Made by a program: the position numbers and the translations under genes | The notes under the pieces: model-generated | Told to the model about the DNA's origin: nothing | The model's database searches: none | The model's input: only the letters and a program-made list of their open reading frames with translations | Source of the DNA: Elioraea tepida | Lineage (GTDB): Bacteria > Pseudomonadota > Alphaproteobacteria > Acetobacterales > Acetobacteraceae | Direction: 5' to 3' | Assembly (NCBI RefSeq): GCF_019203965.1 | Contig: NZ_CP076448.1 | Span: 2,619,001-2,683,000 of the forward strand | DNA: 64,000 nt | Shown: positions 62,284 through 64,000 of the stretch, piece after piece | How the letters are laid out: each line of letters begins with the position of its first letter | Numbering within the stretch: the stretch's first letter is position 1

Positions 62284-64000
62284 ATGGCCGGCGCGCGGCT
62301 TGCCGTCGACATCGGCGGAACCTTCACCGACCTCGCGCTCGAGCATGGCGGCCGCCGATGGACGGCCAAAGTTCTGACGACGCCCGCCGCCCCGGAGAAG
62401 GGCGTGCTGGAGGGCGTGGCGGCGATCCTCAAGGATGCCGGTCTCGTTCCCTCGGAAATCGGCGTTCTCGTCCATGGGACCACGCTCGCAACCAACGCGC
62501 TGATCGAGCGCAAGGGCGCACGCACGGCTCTGATCACCACTGAAGGCTTCCGCGACGTGCTCGCCCTCGGCAATGAGGCGCGCTACGACCAGTATGACCT
62601 GCAGATCGTCCTGCCCGAGCCACTTGTGCCACGGCGGCTTCGCCTCCCTGTGCCGGAACGGCTCGACAACACCGGCGCTGTGCTCAAGCCGCTCGATGAG
62701 CAGGCCGTGCGCGCGCTCGTGCCGCTGCTCAAGGCCGAGCGGATTGAGGCGATCGCGGTCGGCTTCCTGCACGCCTATGTCAATGGCGCGCACGAGCAGC
62801 GGGTGCGCGAGATCCTCGCCGAGGAGCTGCCGGGCGTTCCGGTGAGCCTCTCCTCCGAGGTCTCGCCCGAGATGCGCGAGTGGGAGCGGTTCTCGACGAC
62901 GGTCGCCAACGCCTACGTGCAACCGCTGATGAGCCGCTACCTGCGAAAGCTCGAGAGGGGCTTGCGCGAGGCGGGGATGACTGCGCCGCTGTTCCTGATG
63001 CTGTCGGGCGGTGGGTTGACCACCGTCGACATCGCCTGCCGCTTCCCGATCCGCCTGGTCGAAAGCGGGCCGGCCGGGGGCGCGATCTTCGCCGCTCACA
63101 TTGCGCGCGAGACCGGGCTCGCGCACGTTCTCTCCTATGACATGGGCGGAACGACCGCCAAGGTGTGCCTGATCGATCACTATCGTCCTCAGTCGTCCCG
63201 AAGCTTCGAGGTGGCGCGGGTCGGACGCTTCAAGAAGGGGTCCGGCTTGCCGTTGCGCATTCCGGTGATCGAGATGGTCGAGATCGGAGCGGGCGGTGGA
63301 AGCATCGCGCATGTGGACGGCATGGGGCGCATTGCCGTCGGCCCCGAGAGCGCCGGTGCCGACCCTGGGCCAGCCTGCTACGGCCGCGGTGGCACGAGGC
63401 CCGCCGTGACGGACGCGAACCTGGTGCTCGGTCGCTACGAGCCGACTCGGTTCGCCGGCGGCCGTCTCAAACTGTTCCCCGATGCCGCGCGGGACGCGCT
63501 CGACCGAGAGGTTGGTGCGCCGCTCGGGCTCGTCCCGGAGATGGCTGCGCTCGGCGTTGTCGAGATGGTCGACGAGAACATGGCGAACGCGGCACGCGTG
63601 CACGCGATCGAGAGCGGGAAGACCCTCAGCGGGCGTACGCTGATCGCCTTCGGCGGCGGCGGTCCGGTGCATGCCTACCGCGTCGCGGAGAAGATCGGGA
63701 TCGGTTCCGTGCTCGTGCCGTCCGGTGCCGGCGTCGGCTCGGCGATTGGCTTCCTCCGTGCGCCGGTGTCCTTCGAGGTTGTCAGGAGCCTCTATCAGCG
63801 CTTCGCGACCTTCGATGTGGAGGCCGTCAATGCGCTGCTCGTCGCGATGAGCGAGGAGGCGCGGGCTGTGGTCGCGCTCGGTTCTCAAGGGGGGGAGGTT
63901 CAGGAGCGCAGACTCGCCTACATGCGCTATGTCGGGCAGGGCCATGAGATTGCCGTTCCGATCCCCTCCCGTACACTCGACCTCGACGCTGTTGCCGCCA
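62284..64000 (+). CDS. hyuA: Hydantoinase/oxoprolinase A-type ATPase (5' part)
   Basis: This is the first 572 codons of a HyuA/N-methylhydantoinase A family enzyme, truncated by the window end. It starts MAGARLAVDIGGTFTDLALE, with the phosphate-binding DIGGTFTD motif. Further segments are GTTLATNALIERKGA, MREWERFSTTVANAYVQPLM, LSYDMGGTTAKVCLIDH and EIGAGGGSIAHVDG. Substrates in the family include 5-oxoproline, hydantoins and, for acetone/acetophenone carboxylases, ketones. A hyuB partner probably follows outside the window. With the M20 carbamoylase upstream, cyclic amide degradation is likely. Confidence 0.92.
   Translation, partial: MAGARLAVDIGGTFTDLALEHGGRRWTAKVLTTPAAPEKGVLEGVAAILKDAGLVPSEIGVLVHGTTLATNALIERKGARTALITTEGFRDVLALGNEARYDQYDLQIVLPEPLVPRRLRLPVPERLDNTGAVLKPLDEQAVRALVPLLKAERIEAIAVGFLHAYVNGAHEQRVREILAEELPGVPVSLSSEVSPEMREWERFSTTVANAYVQPLMSRYLRKLERGLREAGMTAPLFLMLSGGGLTTVDIACRFPIRLVESGPAGGAIFAAHIARETGLAHVLSYDMGGTTAKVCLIDHYRPQSSRSFEVARVGRFKKGSGLPLRIPVIEMVEIGAGGGSIAHVDGMGRIAVGPESAGADPGPACYGRGGTRPAVTDANLVLGRYEPTRFAGGRLKLFPDAARDALDREVGAPLGLVPEMAALGVVEMVDENMANAARVHAIESGKTLSGRTLIAFGGGGPVHAYRVAEKIGIGSVLVPSGAGVGSAIGFLRAPVSFEVVRSLYQRFATFDVEAVNALLVAMSEEARAVVALGSQGGEVQERRLAYMRYVGQGHEIAVPIPSRTLDLDAVAA

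Noticed and set aside
61867-63945. A 692-codon open frame on the minus strand
   Set aside because: It is antisense to the hyuA-type gene, which has full family motifs. The composition (His/Arg/Asp-rich without hydrophobic pattern) is that of a shadow.
1-64000. CRISPR arrays, rRNA and tRNA genes
   Set aside because: No regularly spaced short repeats, no rRNA-like conserved stretches and no cloverleaf with a GTTC-type T-arm were found by reading. A tRNA scan was not run.

Overview
The window is about 67-70% GC with dense, often overlapping genes. It looks like chromosome from an alphaproteobacterium, most likely Rhodospirillales/Acetobacteraceae. This placement is an inference from gene content: a ccoNOQP-GHIS cytochrome cbb3 cluster, a ligase-associated DNA-repair quartet, TRAP and Fbp-type transporters, and HyuA-type hydantoinase genes. 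I found no rRNA, tRNA or CRISPR array.

Layout. 1-1.5 kb: the 5' part of a secreted phytase-like esterase and a divergent LysR regulator cut off after its helix-turn-helix. 1.5-4.0 kb: a nest of three decayed insertion sequences (A, B, C). 4.2-7.5 kb: a VOC-fold protein and a TRAP transporter (dctP-dctQ-dctM). 7.6-18.2 kb: the cbb3 oxidase operon, read right to left (ccoN, O, Q, P, G, H, I, S, then a coupled 67-residue membrane protein), with an FNR/FixK-type box upstream of ccoN, a divergent DUF2189 membrane protein, a SafE/DsbD-like membrane protein and a CBS-pair protein.

18.4-32.5 kb is an IS island. Two inverted arms of 3,645 bp (18412-23997 and 25295-28939) each carry the same order of IS630 (D), IS5 (E), a 275-bp spacer (X) and an IS3-like element (F). 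The left arm is further interrupted by an intact IS1634-type element (G) with a clean 5-bp target duplication. Between the arms lie a gene fragment and a radC broken by a nonsense codon. IS H, I, E3 and J follow on the right.

32.5-40.5 kb: a tightly coupled leftward operon with a photolyase, FAD oxidoreductase, DUF1365, cyclopropane-fatty-acyl-phospholipid synthase-like methyltransferase, sugar/cation-type MFS, metallophosphoesterase, DUF3833 lipoprotein and a broken GNAT gene. Comparable sets are linked to light or singlet-oxygen responses in alphaproteobacteria. 40.6-47.3 kb: a PaiB-like protein and the ligase-associated DNA-damage module (PdeM, Lhr-type helicase, exonuclease, ATP-dependent ligase). 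47.3-49.0 kb: an HpcH/HpaI aldolase and an amidohydrolase. 49.1-54.6 kb is metal homeostasis: an Fe(III)-binding protein and a fused Fe(III) permease, each next to Fur-like 21-bp sites, flanking a divergent DUF1826/CobW-GTPase pair that shares a Zur-like operator. 54.7-64 kb: a flavin reductase-like protein, a chemoreceptor, a 2-hydroxyacid dehydrogenase, a secreted thioredoxin-like protein, an SDR coupled to an M20 carbamoylase, a 600-bp stretch without a recognisable gene, and the 5' part of a hyuA-type gene.

I did not find a wholly new system. The most unusual items are the giant inverted repeat and its readable history, the repeated abutment of IS5 elements on the TA of IS630 elements, the small protein coupled to ccoS, and the iron/zinc operator set.
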